A stretch of DNA of 64,000 nt from Terrimonas pollutisoli (GCF_029360765.1 NZ_JARKNA010000013.1:62001-126000); one strand, 5' to 3'; numbered from the stretch's first letter, positions 34,351 to 42,180 are shown. The notes: a model not told the origin generated them from the letters alone. Translations and numbers: made by a program.

Positions 34351-35397
34351 ATGTTAGAATATCAGCTGAAGAATAGAGAAACCGGGCCAGCAACTTTTAA
34401 CCTCGCCCTGCATTCTCTGCGAATCGTATTTATGGGTACTCCTGAGTTTGCTGTTGCATCGTTAGATGCTTTGGTAAAAGCAGGCTATAATATTGTTGGC
34501 GTTATTACCGCACCCGATAAGCCTGCTGGCAGAGGTATGAAGGTGACTGAAAGTGCCGTCAAAAAATATGCAGTTGAGCATGGCTTGACAGTCTTACAAC
34601 CGGAGAAATTAAAGAACCCCGAATTTTTAGAAGAATTAAAATCATTGAATGCCGATCTGCAAATTGTAGTTGCTTTCAGAATGCTTCCCGAAGCGGTCTG
34701 GAGTATGCCAAGAATGGGCTCTGTCAATCTTCATGGTTCTTTATTACCACAATACCGGGGAGCGGCGCCTATCAACTGGGCGGTGATCAATGGTGAAAAG
34801 GAAACCGGGGTCACCACGTTTAAACTAAAGCATGAAATAGATACCGGCGATATTTTGTTGCAGGAAAGCTTCCCAATTGGTGAAAATGAAACCGCCGGCG
34901 AAGTGCATGATAAGATGAAAGAGATCGGTGCACAGGTGCTGGTAAAAACGGTAAAAGGATTGGCGGAAGGGACATTGAAGGAAATATCACAATCGGCAAT
35001 CGGCAATAAGCAATTAGCAAAGGAAGGCCCGGAAAGTTCGGACTCCCGTTCCCCACTCCCCACTCCCCACTCATCATTAAAGCATGCACCAAAAATTTTT
35101 ACCGAGACCTGTAAAATAGATTTTTCAAAAACCGTTGAAGAAGTGCATAACCTGATCCGGGGCCTCTCTCCTTTTCCGGGTGCATTTACAGAACTAAATG
35201 GTAAAATGCTGAAAATATACAGGAGTGAAAAAGAAATTTCACCAATTACCATCACTCCGGGCTTTCACGAAACGGATGGAAAAACCCTTTTAAAGTTTGC
35301 CTGTGCTGACGGTTATGTTCATGCAAAAGAGTTGCAGCTCGAAGGAAAAAAGAAAATGCTCATTGAGGATTTCCTGAGAGGATATCATTTTCGCTGA
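34351..35397 (+). CDS. fmt: Methionyl-tRNA formyltransferase with an in-frame repeat insertion
   Basis: The enzyme transfers a formyl group from 10-formyl-THF to initiator Met-tRNA. From the ATG at 34351 it has 348 residues. The Rossmann start LRIVFMGTPEFAVASL begins only at residue 23, so the first 22 residues are extra, or translation starts at a non-ATG codon such as CTG at 34417. Catalytic residues are present: N126 and H128 (VNLHGSLLPQYRGAAPINW) and D164 (KHEIDTGDIL). The C-terminal RNA-binding domain starts near HAPKIFTETCKIDF. Between the domains, residues about 213-243 (QSAIGNKQLAKEG and SRSPLPTPHSSL) are encoded by two dispersed repeats, lengthening the interdomain linker by about 30 residues. 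Confidence 0.94.
   Translation: MLEYQLKNRETGPATFNLALHSLRIVFMGTPEFAVASLDALVKAGYNIVGVITAPDKPAGRGMKVTESAVKKYAVEHGLTVLQPEKLKNPEFLEELKSLNADLQIVVAFRMLPEAVWSMPRMGSVNLHGSLLPQYRGAAPINWAVINGEKETGVTTFKLKHEIDTGDILLQESFPIGENETAGEVHDKMKEIGAQVLVKTVKGLAEGTLKEISQSAIGNKQLAKEGPESSDSRSPLPTPHSSLKHAPKIFTETCKIDFSKTVEEVHNLIRGLSPFPGAFTELNGKMLKIYRSEKEISPITITPGFHETDGKTLLKFACADGYVHAKELQLEGKKKMLIEDFLRGYHFR
34985..35085. repeat. Composite repeat inserted in frame in fmt
   Basis: The left half (about 34987-35022) is made of CAATCGGCAAT/AAGCAATTAGCAA units that match the intergenic element at 3718-3842. The right half (35044-35078) is a tandem of CCCCACT (CCCCACTCCCCACTCCCCAC then TCATCA). Together they replace the usual short linker of Fmt without breaking the frame. 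Confidence 0.75.
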
Positions 35398-35424
35398 GCG
35401 AAACTCAGGCAGGGTCAACAACCA

Positions 35425-36474
35425 TCAATAGTTGACTTTTAAAATAAACTTATCTGTTTCCGTTACACCTAAGGTAGCTGCCGCTGCATTACTGATGCGT
35501 ATATCATAGCCGTCATTCTGGCGAATGCCATTCATTCCACCCAATACTTTGGCAAAAATAACTTTATTGTTGCCGGGGTTTATCACCCTGACAATCGTAC
35601 CTGTTGCCACTTTATCCATCAGCATGTAATATTTCGCATCCTGCCAGCCGCTCGTTGTCTTGAAGATGCCGGAGGTAACTGTTGAATTGATGGCAGCCGG
35701 GTATATTTTAACCTGTTGCTCGAATGAAGTTTTAAAATAACCAGGGTCTTTATTAGCAGTTGTTGTTTCAGACACAGATACAGGTTCGCTTTTTTCAAGT
35801 CTTCTTTCCTGTACAGGTGTATTTTTCACTACTTGCTGTTCTTTTACCGCAACGTCTTTCACAGCCTTCTTTTCTTCCTGCTCATTCTTAGCAACTGTTT
35901 TTTCCGGCGTTATTGCAGGTTTACTTTCGGAAGTCACTGACTTACCAGTATTTTCTTTTATTGTTTCAGCTTTTACAGTTTCTTTTTCAGCATTGACCGG
36001 TGCCAGTTCTTTAACCGGCCCCCTGGCCAACATCTCCGGGGAAATCAAATAGCCCACGATCAATTTTGAACCCGCAGCGATATTGTCACTTTTAAGGCCA
36101 TTCCACTCACGCAATTTTTGCATCGGCACATTATTATTGGTATTGCTGACTTTTAACAAGCCCTCACTTTCACCCACTGTATAATAAACGGCCGTGCCTT
36201 TTTTTGTCTTTTGTGTAAAATTGGTGTCGGTTAGAGGAATGTGTATGATTTGACCAATCGCCAGGCCTGCATTCATGTCAATATTGTTATAAGCCGCAAT
36301 ATGCCTGGGATGAATATTATATAATCGGCCTATCGCAAATAAACCTTCTTTCGGTGCAACAGTATGATCGAGGTAATGATTTTTATTGCTGCCTTTGATA
36401 GTCAATTGGCCCGTCTGCGCATTCACGCAAACAACAGAACAAAATAAAACAAGCAAAAGGAATGGCTTCTTCAT
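35425..36474 (-). CDS. LysM-domain exported protein with C-terminal double-psi-barrel-like domain
   Basis: This 349-residue protein has a signal peptide (LLLVLFCSVVCVNA/QT). There are two LysM peptidoglycan-binding repeats (about 25-80: APKEGLFAIGRLYNIHPRHI, IGQIIHIPL; about 93-145: YYTVGESEGLLKVSNTNNNV, GSKLIVGYLIS), then a Lys/Glu/Val/Thr-rich linker (about 160-235). The C-terminal 110 residues (YYMLMDKVATGTIVRVINPG, NKVIFAKVLGGM, DIRISNAAAATLG) resemble the RlpA/DPBB fold. It probably acts in the cell wall. Its stop region and the fmt stop converge around a 6-bp stem (35414-35419 with 35431-35436) followed by TTTT, a weak terminator for fmt. Confidence 0.85.
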   Translation of the reverse strand: MKKPFLLLVLFCSVVCVNAQTGQLTIKGSNKNHYLDHTVAPKEGLFAIGRLYNIHPRHIAAYNNIDMNAGLAIGQIIHIPLTDTNFTQKTKKGTAVYYTVGESEGLLKVSNTNNNVPMQKLREWNGLKSDNIAAGSKLIVGYLISPEMLARGPVKELAPVNAEKETVKAETIKENTGKSVTSESKPAITPEKTVAKNEQEEKKAVKDVAVKEQQVVKNTPVQERRLEKSEPVSVSETTTANKDPGYFKTSFEQQVKIYPAAINSTVTSGIFKTTSGWQDAKYYMLMDKVATGTIVRVINPGNNKVIFAKVLGGMNGIRQNDGYDIRISNAAAATLGVTETDKFILKVNY

Positions 36475-36546
36475 ATGATTATTTAATTTTCATTCGACAT
36501 TGGCGGTATTGTGCAAAGATGTGGTTTTTTAATTTACAGCTTTATT

Positions 36547-37917
36547 TCAATCCTTCAATATACGCAATTCTTTAGGGTAGTAATTATTGACCCGGTTGGG
36601 CAAGATATTGATCCATCCCAATGGATGCCCCAAATAGTTTACCAATTGCCAGCCTTTATCTTTTATCTGCAATTGTACTTCTTTTCTTTTCAAATAGTTA
36701 ATCGCCTGCGTGTAATCAAGAGGCAGAGAGCCGATATGTTTACTGATGATTGGGCTCATTGCCAGCGCATGGTCAGGAACTAATTTATCTCTCAATATTT
36801 CTCCAATAATTGTACCTGAATAAACAACCTTCAGGTTATTTAACAACCAGGTAAAATCGATGCTTAACCTGGAAGGCCAGGCATATACAGTGTTTTGATT
36901 TCTTATAAAATTATTGTCGGTTATGTCCACCCATTTTTCAATAACCGCTATTTCGTTTTTGGTCAACTGTTCCGGTTTTTTCTTTATTTTAAATGAAGCA
37001 TCTTCTTCTCCATCTTTCTTTTTAAAGCAGGCAAGAAAAAAACCTTCTCCCTTTACTTTATCGGGCCAGAAACGATAACCTTTATTTCCAGTAGCAGAAG
37101 TTGTCTCAACTATTACCCATTCACTTTTAATGGAAAGTTGACAGTTGACAGTTGGTAGTTGACGGGATATCCAATCGAGGATGTCTTCATCTTCTTCTTT
37201 AGAATAAGAACAGGTTGAATAAATCAAAATGCCATCTTTTTTTAATGCGGGCCATATATCTGCAAGAATTCGTTGTTGTCGCTGCGAACATAACTGCACA
37301 TTATTCAAACTCCACTCGTTCATGGCTTCGGGCTCACGACGGAAAAGTCCGCTGCCACTGCAGGGAGCATCTACTACTATCACGTCAAAATAGTTCTCCA
37401 ATCTTGCAAAATCTTTTGGATCATTATTGGTCACCATCACATTACTGCAGCCCCATTTGACGATGTTATCTTTTAAAATATTCGCTCTTGACCGGATCAC
37501 CTCATTACTGACAAGCAAACTGTCTTTGGAGATCAGCGATTGAATATGGGTTGATTTGCCACCGGGAGCTGCTGAAAGATCCAGCACTTTTAGCGGCTGT
37601 GATAGTTCTACGGTTTGTTTTAAAGCTTGTTCGAGAAACATACTACTGGCTTCCTGCACATAATAGAGACCGGCATGAAAAAGAGGATCGAAGGTGAAGG
37701 ACGGGCGGGTTCGGAGATAGTAGCCGTATTGCGACCATAAGACCTCACCCAAACCCTCTCCAAAGGAGAGGGCTTTTGGAGACTCTGATAGTTTGAAAGG
37801 GTTTATTCGTATTGAAGTGATTTGTTCGCCGGATGCATGTACTTTTTCAAAGGCTTCTTTATCGAAACCTTTAATATCAGCTAACGAATTCATCAAGGAG
37901 ACCGGCAGGTGTTTCAT
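36547..37917 (-). CDS. Nop2/Sun-type rRNA (cytosine-C5) methyltransferase carrying two in-frame repeat insertions
   Basis: This 456-residue RsmF/RsmB-like enzyme uses SAM to methylate C5 of cytosine in rRNA. Motifs: SAM site LDLSAAPGGKSTHIQSL (about 113-129), catalytic Cys pair PCSGSG (C186) and YSTCSYS (C236). The C-terminal half (about 290-456) contains a PUA-like domain (LVPDHALAMSP, WINILPNRVNNYYPKELR). Two stretches look foreign: residues about 44-58 (ESPKALSFGEGLGEV) are encoded by a palindromic repeat at 37741-37785, and residues about 253-262 (QLPTVNCQL) by a tandem repeat at 37136-37163. The 5' end overlaps the 3' end of the upstream membrane-protein gene by 41 bp. Confidence 0.92.
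   Translation of the reverse strand: MKHLPVSLMNSLADIKGFDKEAFEKVHASGEQITSIRINPFKLSESPKALSFGEGLGEVLWSQYGYYLRTRPSFTFDPLFHAGLYYVQEASSMFLEQALKQTVELSQPLKVLDLSAAPGGKSTHIQSLISKDSLLVSNEVIRSRANILKDNIVKWGCSNVMVTNNDPKDFARLENYFDVIVVDAPCSGSGLFRREPEAMNEWSLNNVQLCSQRQQRILADIWPALKKDGILIYSTCSYSKEEDEDILDWISRQLPTVNCQLSIKSEWVIVETTSATGNKGYRFWPDKVKGEGFFLACFKKKDGEEDASFKIKKKPEQLTKNEIAVIEKWVDITDNNFIRNQNTVYAWPSRLSIDFTWLLNNLKVVYSGTIIGEILRDKLVPDHALAMSPIISKHIGSLPLDYTQAINYLKRKEVQLQIKDKGWQLVNYLGHPLGWINILPNRVNNYYPKELRILKD
37136..37163. repeat. TTGACAG tandem repeat inside the rRNA methyltransferase gene
   Basis: AGTTGACAGTTGACAGTTGG then TAGTTGAC is a run of about four copies of a 7-8-base unit that lies in frame between the TCS motif region and the next conserved strand. 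The unit type is typical of intergenic repeats rather than of coding sequence. Confidence 0.65.
37741..37785. repeat. Palindromic CCCTCTCC-AAA-GGAGAGGG element inside the rRNA methyltransferase gene
   Basis: GACCTCACCC, then CCCTCTCCAAAGGAGAGGG, lies in the coding sequence. The intergenic element at 42073-42105 reads the same in reverse (GACCTCACC...CCTCTCCAAAGGAGAGG). The in-frame copy adds about 14 residues (ESPKALSFGEGLGE) to an otherwise conserved part of the enzyme. Confidence 0.8.
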
Positions 37918-38374
37918 TCTCTGTCACTTCATTTTTCCGTTTGAAATATTTCACAATAGTAACAATAAAAAATATGTGGGCTAACGAAAAGAGGAACCAA
38001 AAAGTCCAATAATTTATTTTGTTTATAAGTGGATATAGATCCGGGTGTTCAGAAGCTGGGTATTTGATTACCATAAAAGGCGTTAACACAAACATTAAAA
38101 GCGGAAGCAATACCACGGCAAGAAAAAGAATCCATACATGCCTATGAGCCCATCTTTTTTGCGGGTTGTCAAATCTCAATCTCCAGTAAATAAAAGCCTC
38201 AAGAAGTGGAAGAATAACTATAATTAAATTCAGAAAAGAAAATACTTCGTATGCTGCTGTATTGATGCCCCTTTTAAGCAAAAAATTATACAAAAACCAT
38301 AGTTGAACAATCCTAAAGACAGCACATCCGATCAATACCCAGACCCCTGTCAAAAATGGCTTAAACTTCATCAT
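37877..38374 (-). CDS. Four-helix integral membrane protein of unknown function
   Basis: This 165-residue protein has about four membrane segments (about 7-33 VWVLIGCAVFRIVQLWFLYN; 42-63 VFSFLNLIIVILPLLEAFIY; 78-102 VWILFLAVVLLPLLMFVLTP; 122-145 FWFLFSLAHIFFIVTIVKYF). The tail is short and charged and ends LLDEFVS. I do not recognise the family. It overlaps the methyltransferase gene by 41 bp and lies 16 bp after pntB, so all are probably one transcript. Confidence 0.72.
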   Translation of the reverse strand: MMKFKPFLTGVWVLIGCAVFRIVQLWFLYNFLLKRGINTAAYEVFSFLNLIIVILPLLEAFIYWRLRFDNPQKRWAHRHVWILFLAVVLLPLLMFVLTPFMVIKYPASEHPDLYPLINKINYWTFWFLFSLAHIFFIVTIVKYFKRKNEVTENETPAGLLDEFVS

Positions 38375-38390
38375 TGCATCTGTCCATTGA

Positions 38391-39860
38391 CTACAAGTTC
38401 TTTATTTCTCCTATCAGATCCTGTAACACTTTTTTTGCATCACCAAACAGCATAGACGTTTTTGGCCGAAAGAAAAGATCATTCTCAATACCGGCATAAC
38501 CTGGCTTCATGCTTCGTTTATTAACGATCACATTTTTGGCTAGCTCAACATCCAGTATCGGCATGCCGTAAATCGGCGATGACGGGTCTGTTTTTGCTGC
38601 AGGGTTTACTACGTCATTCGCACCAAGGACCAACACCACATCTGTCGTCGGAAACTCTTCATTGGCTTGCTCCATTTCTTCGAGCCTGTCATAGCTCACA
38701 TCTGCTTCGGCCAGCAGTACATTCATATGACCGGGCATACGACCTGCCACCGGGTGAATGGCATATTTCACTTGCACACCTTTTTCGTTCAACAACTTCT
38801 CCAATTCATGGCAGGCATGCTGCGCCTGGGCTACTGCAAGACCATAGCCCGGAACGATTATCACTTTGTTGGCATAGCTCATGATCACGGCCGTGTCGCT
38901 TAAATTAATTTCCTTGTAATGCCCCTGCTCTTTTGACCCTGCTGCACCAGCTGATGATGAGCCACCACCAAAAGAACCGATGAGCACATTCAACAACGAA
39001 CGGTTCATGGCTTTGCACATCAATATCGTTAACAATGTACCAGCAGCACCAACGAGGATACCACCCGTCAGCATCACTTTATTATCATAGAGGAAACCAC
39101 CACAAGCTGCGGCTACGCCGGTAAAAGAGTTTAATAACGAAATAACAACAGGCATATCAGCGCCGCCGATGGGGAAAACAAAGAATACTCCATAAAGCAA
39201 TGACAAAGCAAAGATGGTATAGAAAACTATGGCTGCGTTAGCAGGAATCCAGCCAATTAAATAAACAGCCAACGAAAGAATCACGAGCAGCAGTACAATA
39301 TTGAATATATGTTGTCCTTTGAATGAAAAGTCTTTTACTTTTCCATTCAGTTTGCCCCATGCAATCATACTTCCGGCGAAGGATACTGAGCCGATAATAA
39401 GTCCAAGAATGATAATTAATAAATGACCGGCTGAGACAGGAGCACTGCCTAAATTGGTTTTAATTAAGATATCAGCTATTTCAAAAGAAAAATGATTGAC
39501 CTGGAAATTGTTTTTAGCAATATGATCAAACTCAACCACTGAAATCAACCCTGCACAAGCTCCGCCCATTCCATTAAACAAACTCACCATCTCCGGCATG
39601 GCGGTCATCTTCACTTTCTTTGCAGCCAATGTTCCTATTATAGAACCAATGGCAATACCGCCAAATATCCAGCCATAGTTGCCCAGTTTTTGTCCATCTT
39701 CCTCGTATAAAAAAATTGTTCCCAGTATCGCAATCATCATACCGGTAGCGGCCACCAGGTTGCCCTTTCTTGCTGCAGCCGGGTTAGACAACATCTTTAA
39801 CCCGATGATGAATGTCACCGAACCGATAATGTAACAAAGTGTAAGTATGTTTAATTCCAT
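38391..39860 (-). CDS. pntB: NAD(P) transhydrogenase subunit beta
   Basis: This 489-residue inner-membrane subunit couples proton flow to hydride transfer from NADH to NADP+. The N-terminal two-thirds are membrane helices (dII; MVSLFNGMGGACAGLISVVE, FAGSMIAWGKLNGKVKD), and the C-terminal 180 residues are the NADP-binding dIII (VIIVPGYGLAVAQAQHACHE, HPVAGRMPGHMNVLLAEADV, VLVLGANDVVNPAAKTDP, RSMKPGYAGIENDLF). The start is the ATG at 39860 (MELNILTLCYIIGS). The frame stays open upstream only because it reads through a palindromic repeat. It is the third gene of pntAA-pntAB-pntB, with repeat-filled gaps between the genes. Confidence 0.95.
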   Translation of the reverse strand: MELNILTLCYIIGSVTFIIGLKMLSNPAAARKGNLVAATGMMIAILGTIFLYEEDGQKLGNYGWIFGGIAIGSIIGTLAAKKVKMTAMPEMVSLFNGMGGACAGLISVVEFDHIAKNNFQVNHFSFEIADILIKTNLGSAPVSAGHLLIIILGLIIGSVSFAGSMIAWGKLNGKVKDFSFKGQHIFNIVLLLVILSLAVYLIGWIPANAAIVFYTIFALSLLYGVFFVFPIGGADMPVVISLLNSFTGVAAACGGFLYDNKVMLTGGILVGAAGTLLTILMCKAMNRSLLNVLIGSFGGGSSSAGAAGSKEQGHYKEINLSDTAVIMSYANKVIIVPGYGLAVAQAQHACHELEKLLNEKGVQVKYAIHPVAGRMPGHMNVLLAEADVSYDRLEEMEQANEEFPTTDVVLVLGANDVVNPAAKTDPSSPIYGMPILDVELAKNVIVNKRSMKPGYAGIENDLFFRPKTSMLFGDAKKVLQDLIGEIKNL

Positions 39861-39865
39861 AAAAG

Positions 39866-39935
39866 CGGCCCCCTCCACCCTCCCCCGGTGGGGGAGGGTA
39901 TCCACTCACAGCCCTGAAAGCAGCAAGTGAACTAT
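39866..39935. repeat. Palindromic element upstream of pntB (composite repeat, copy a)
   Basis: The palindrome ACCCTCCCCCGGTGGGGGAG (39877-39896, extending to GGGT) is followed by CCACTCACAGCCCTGAAAGC then AGCAAGTGA. The same palindrome-plus-tail order recurs at 40330-40380 and 40427-40473. It lies between pntAB and pntB and could form a stable mRNA hairpin. Confidence 0.8.
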
Positions 39936-40007
39936 TTATTTTAAAATTTACAAAAGAACTAAAGACTATGCCATCTATAATGAATCTCCGTAAGTCCCTT
40001 TAGGGAT

Positions 40008-40310
40008 TTAGGGTTTCTTCTTCTTAAACATCTCCAGCATCCGGTCAGTTACTACAAAGCCGCCTACTACATTCAATGTCCCAAGAATTACCGCCAGGAA
40101 CCCTAATACCAGGGCCAGGTAATTGTCATGTTCAGCCTTGCCCATAACAATGATGGCACCAATGATTACCACTCCATGAATGGCATTGGCACCGCTCATC
40201 AGCGGCGTATGCAATACACTTGGCACACGGCCGATGACTTCAATACCCACAAAAATCATCAGGATGACGATGTAGATGATCTGTTGATTTGCTGTTATCC
40301 ATGAAAGCAT
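40008..40310 (-). CDS. pntAB: NAD(P) transhydrogenase subunit alpha part 2 (membrane part)
   Basis: From the ATG at 40310 the protein has 100 residues and three membrane helices (IIYIVILMIFVGIEVIGRVP; AIHGVVIIGAIIVMGKAEH; ALVLGFLAVILGTLNVVGGF), ending with VTDRMLEMFKKKKP. It corresponds to the C-terminal dII part of E. coli PntA, which is a separate gene in Bacteroidota. The longer frame upstream (MASPLFGRGFRGGLF) is translated repeat and was rejected as the start. It lies between pntAA and pntB. Confidence 0.93.
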   Translation of the reverse strand: MLSWITANQQIIYIVILMIFVGIEVIGRVPSVLHTPLMSGANAIHGVVIIGAIIVMGKAEHDNYLALVLGFLAVILGTLNVVGGFVVTDRMLEMFKKKKP

Positions 40311-40316
40311 AAAGAG

Positions 40317-40500
40317 GCCTCCCCTAAATCCCCTCCCAAAGAGGGGACTTGCCACTCACAGCCCTACAGCAGCAAGTGGTTTGTTGTTATTAAATATTGT
40401 TGAGTAAAGAACTAAAACCCTCCAAACCTCCCTAAAGGGAGGCATGCCACTCACAGCCACATGAGCAGTGGGTAAACTATTGAAGAGTAAAGAGCCGAAC
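40317..40500. repeat. Composite palindromic repeats between pntAA and pntAB (copies b and c)
   Basis: Copy b: CCCCTCCCAAAGAGGGG (40330-40346), then GCCACTCACAGCCCTACAGC and AGCAAGTGG, then an A/T-rich tail ending GAGTAAAGAACTAAAA. Copy c: CCTCCCTAAAGGGAGG (40427-40442), then GCCACTCACAGCCACATGAG and CAGTGGG, then a GAGTAAAGA tail. Two copies thus lie in tandem with a period of about 97 bp. The 344-bp gap (40311-40654) holds these repeats, the nested repeat at 40499-40575 and part of another palindrome, and no gene. Confidence 0.8.
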
Positions 40501-40575
40501 GATGAAGTGTGCGACCCCGAGTTCCGTCGCTTTGCTCCTCGTCGGGGCAGGCGCAACAAAAGCTGATCGGGGAAC
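40499..40575. repeat. GTGTGCGAC...GCGCAAC repeat split by a hairpin insertion
   Basis: GATGAAGTGTGCGA (40501-40514) and GCGCAACAAAAGCTGAT (40551-40567) would join to give the reverse of the repeat unit seen at 24612 and 41869 (AAGAGTGCGACGCAAC). They are separated by CCCCGAGTTCCGTCGC then TTTGCTCCTCGTCGGGGCAG, a hairpin with CCCCGA/TCGGGG arms. A second, different repeat seems to have landed in the first. Confidence 0.5.
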
Positions 40576-40636
40576 TAAAGTTGACAACACACTTATCATC
40601 TATCTGCTAAAGAACTTTCAAAATTAAAAATGCTAA

Positions 40637-40668
40637 ACCCACCTAAGTTCCCCTTTAGGGGACAGAGG
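40637..40668. repeat. Palindrome overlapping the 3' end of pntAA
   Basis: TTCCCCTTTAGGGGACAGAG (40646-40665) contains the palindrome CCCCTTTAGGGG, of the same type as the other elements here. The stop codon and last residues of pntAA (TSVP then TAA) are read from it. Confidence 0.7.
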
Positions 40669-41773
40669 TTTTCACTCTTTCATGCACTACTTCTCCCCCA
40701 TGTGTAATACAACTTCCTTTTACAAGATCGTCTTCCCAGTTCAGGTTGATGGTCCCTTCTTTTGTTATGATCAGTTGTAAAAAATTAAGGATGTTCTTAC
40801 CATATAATTTGCTGGCATCTGATGGCAGTGTCGCCTGCAAATTGGAATTCCCGATAATGTTGACACCATTGTAGACAACTGTCTCGTTATTTTTTGTAAA
40901 GGGTGTGTTACCACCGGTAGCTGCCGCAATATCAATGATCACCGACCCGTTGCGCATTGCATTTATCATCTCCTCTGTAATAAGTATAGGTGCTTTTTTA
41001 CCGGGTATCTGTGCTGTAGTGATGACGATATCTGCCTTGGCAATACTCTCCGCGATTCGTTGTTGTTGTTTTTGTTTGTAATCTTCCGTTTGTTCAACGG
41101 CATAACCACCTGCTTTGCTGGCATCGGCAGCACCTTCCACTTCCACAAACTTTGCACCCAGGCTCATTACTTCTTCTTTTACGGCAGGTCTTGTATCAAA
41201 CACTTCGACAACAGCGCCTAATCTTTTAGCCGTGGCAATTGCCTGCAAGCCGGCGACACCGGCGCCCAGTATTAAAACTTTTGCGGGAGCAATACTTCCT
41301 GCTGCCGTCATGAACATGGGGAAATATCTTCCATATGAATTAGCAGCCAGTAATACAGCTTTGTAACCAGCGATATTTGCCTGTGAACTGAGTACATCCA
41401 TCGATTGTGCACGGGTAGTGCGTGGCAGCATGTCCAATGAAAAACTGGTAATACCTTTTGACGCCCATTGTTTCATGGCATCACCGGTAAACAATGGCTG
41501 ATAAACACCGATTAAAATTTTGGAATTGGCAATTGACAAGGCAGGATCAGGCTGGTTTATCGCCAAAATGATATCCGCCGATGTGGCGATCTCATTTGCA
41601 CTGGTAATTCCTGCCCCTGCTTTTTCATAATCCGCATTGCTGCAAAAGGCTTTCTCACCTGCTCCATTTTCCACTAATACAGTAATGCCTTTTTTTGTAA
41701 GTGTAGCTACCGATTCTGCCAGCAACGATACCCGGGTTTCGGGATGTGGCTCCTTTAATATTCCTATGACCAT
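40655..41773 (-). CDS. pntAA: NAD(P) transhydrogenase subunit alpha part 1 (NAD-binding)
   Basis: This 372-residue soluble dI domain binds NADH. Motifs: start MVIGILKEPHPETRVSLL; RAQSMDVLSSQANIAGYKAV; the dinucleotide fold VLILGAGVAGLQAIATAKRL; mobile loop and active-site region TAQIPGKKAPILI; SVIIDIAAATGGNTPFT. The last codons (TSVP, stop) lie in a palindromic repeat, so the original C-terminus may have been replaced. It is the first gene of the pnt operon and is followed by a 344-bp repeat-filled gap before pntAB. Confidence 0.94.
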   Translation of the reverse strand: MVIGILKEPHPETRVSLLAESVATLTKKGITVLVENGAGEKAFCSNADYEKAGAGITSANEIATSADIILAINQPDPALSIANSKILIGVYQPLFTGDAMKQWASKGITSFSLDMLPRTTRAQSMDVLSSQANIAGYKAVLLAANSYGRYFPMFMTAAGSIAPAKVLILGAGVAGLQAIATAKRLGAVVEVFDTRPAVKEEVMSLGAKFVEVEGAADASKAGGYAVEQTEDYKQKQQQRIAESIAKADIVITTAQIPGKKAPILITEEMINAMRNGSVIIDIAAATGGNTPFTKNNETVVYNGVNIIGNSNLQATLPSDASKLYGKNILNFLQLIITKEGTINLNWEDDLVKGSCITHGGEVVHERVKTSVP

Positions 41774-41867
41774 GCAGGAAATACTGTTTTTTCAAGAATG
41801 AGATGACCGATTTTGACCGAAGATATTAAAATTTTGATACCAAGCTAAGGTAATTCTACTCAGCATT

Positions 41868-41955
41868 GGTTGCGCCGCACTCTTGTACGTCCGGGAATTC
41901 TGCTCATCAAACCTCATCCCTCGTATCCCTTCTCCGGAAGAGAAGGGACGGCACT
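41868..41955. repeat. Two adjacent dispersed repeats in the pntAA/O-methyltransferase gap
   Basis: GTTGCGCCGCACTCTTGTAC (41869-41888) matches the unit at 24612. It is followed at about 41920-41950 by AACCTCATCCC...CCCTTCTCCGGAAGAGAAGGG, a member of the palindromic family found inside the rRNA methyltransferase gene. They lie in the 438-bp gap 41774-42211, which holds repeats only. Confidence 0.65.
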
Positions 41956-42067
41956 GCATTGCTGATTCCAAACTCCATAACTACCCCATCATCATTATAA
42001 CTATACTCGCCACTTTCAAATACTCTTAATCAAATGCGGAGATTTCGAAAAGCGAAGCTTGTGCGCC

Positions 42068-42106
42068 GTTCCTCTCCTTTGGAGAGGCTAGGTGAGGTCT
42101 CTACTC
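42068..42106. repeat. Palindromic element CCTCTCCTTTGGAGAGG with GGTGAGGTC flank
   Basis: CCTCTCCTTTGGAGAGG followed by CTAGGTGAGGTCTC is the reverse complement of the coding-sequence copy at 37741-37771 (GACCTCACCC...CCTCTCCAAAGGAGAGG). It is the best evidence that the in-gene copy belongs to a mobile or dispersed family. Confidence 0.8.
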
Positions 42107-42180
42107 AACATTTTAGAAGCTTACTATTACCATCATACTCTCAGCCTGCCTGTCGGTAGACAAGGGCTGTGTGTTGATGG

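Noticed and set aside
34985..35085. CRISPR-like or VNTR array in fmt
   Set aside because: Unit lengths are too short and irregular, with no spacers; it fits a composite dispersed repeat translated in frame.
34731..35255. 174-residue open frame antisense to fmt
   Set aside because: It lies wholly inside the well-supported fmt gene on the other strand and has no recognisable domain.
39861..39905. GTG start that would extend PntB by 15 residues
   Set aside because: The extension is translated palindrome sequence; the conserved protein starts at MELNILTLCY.
40356..40559. A 67-residue minus-strand open frame between pntAA and pntAB
   Set aside because: It is a translation of the composite palindromic repeats, with low-complexity residues and no conserved pattern.
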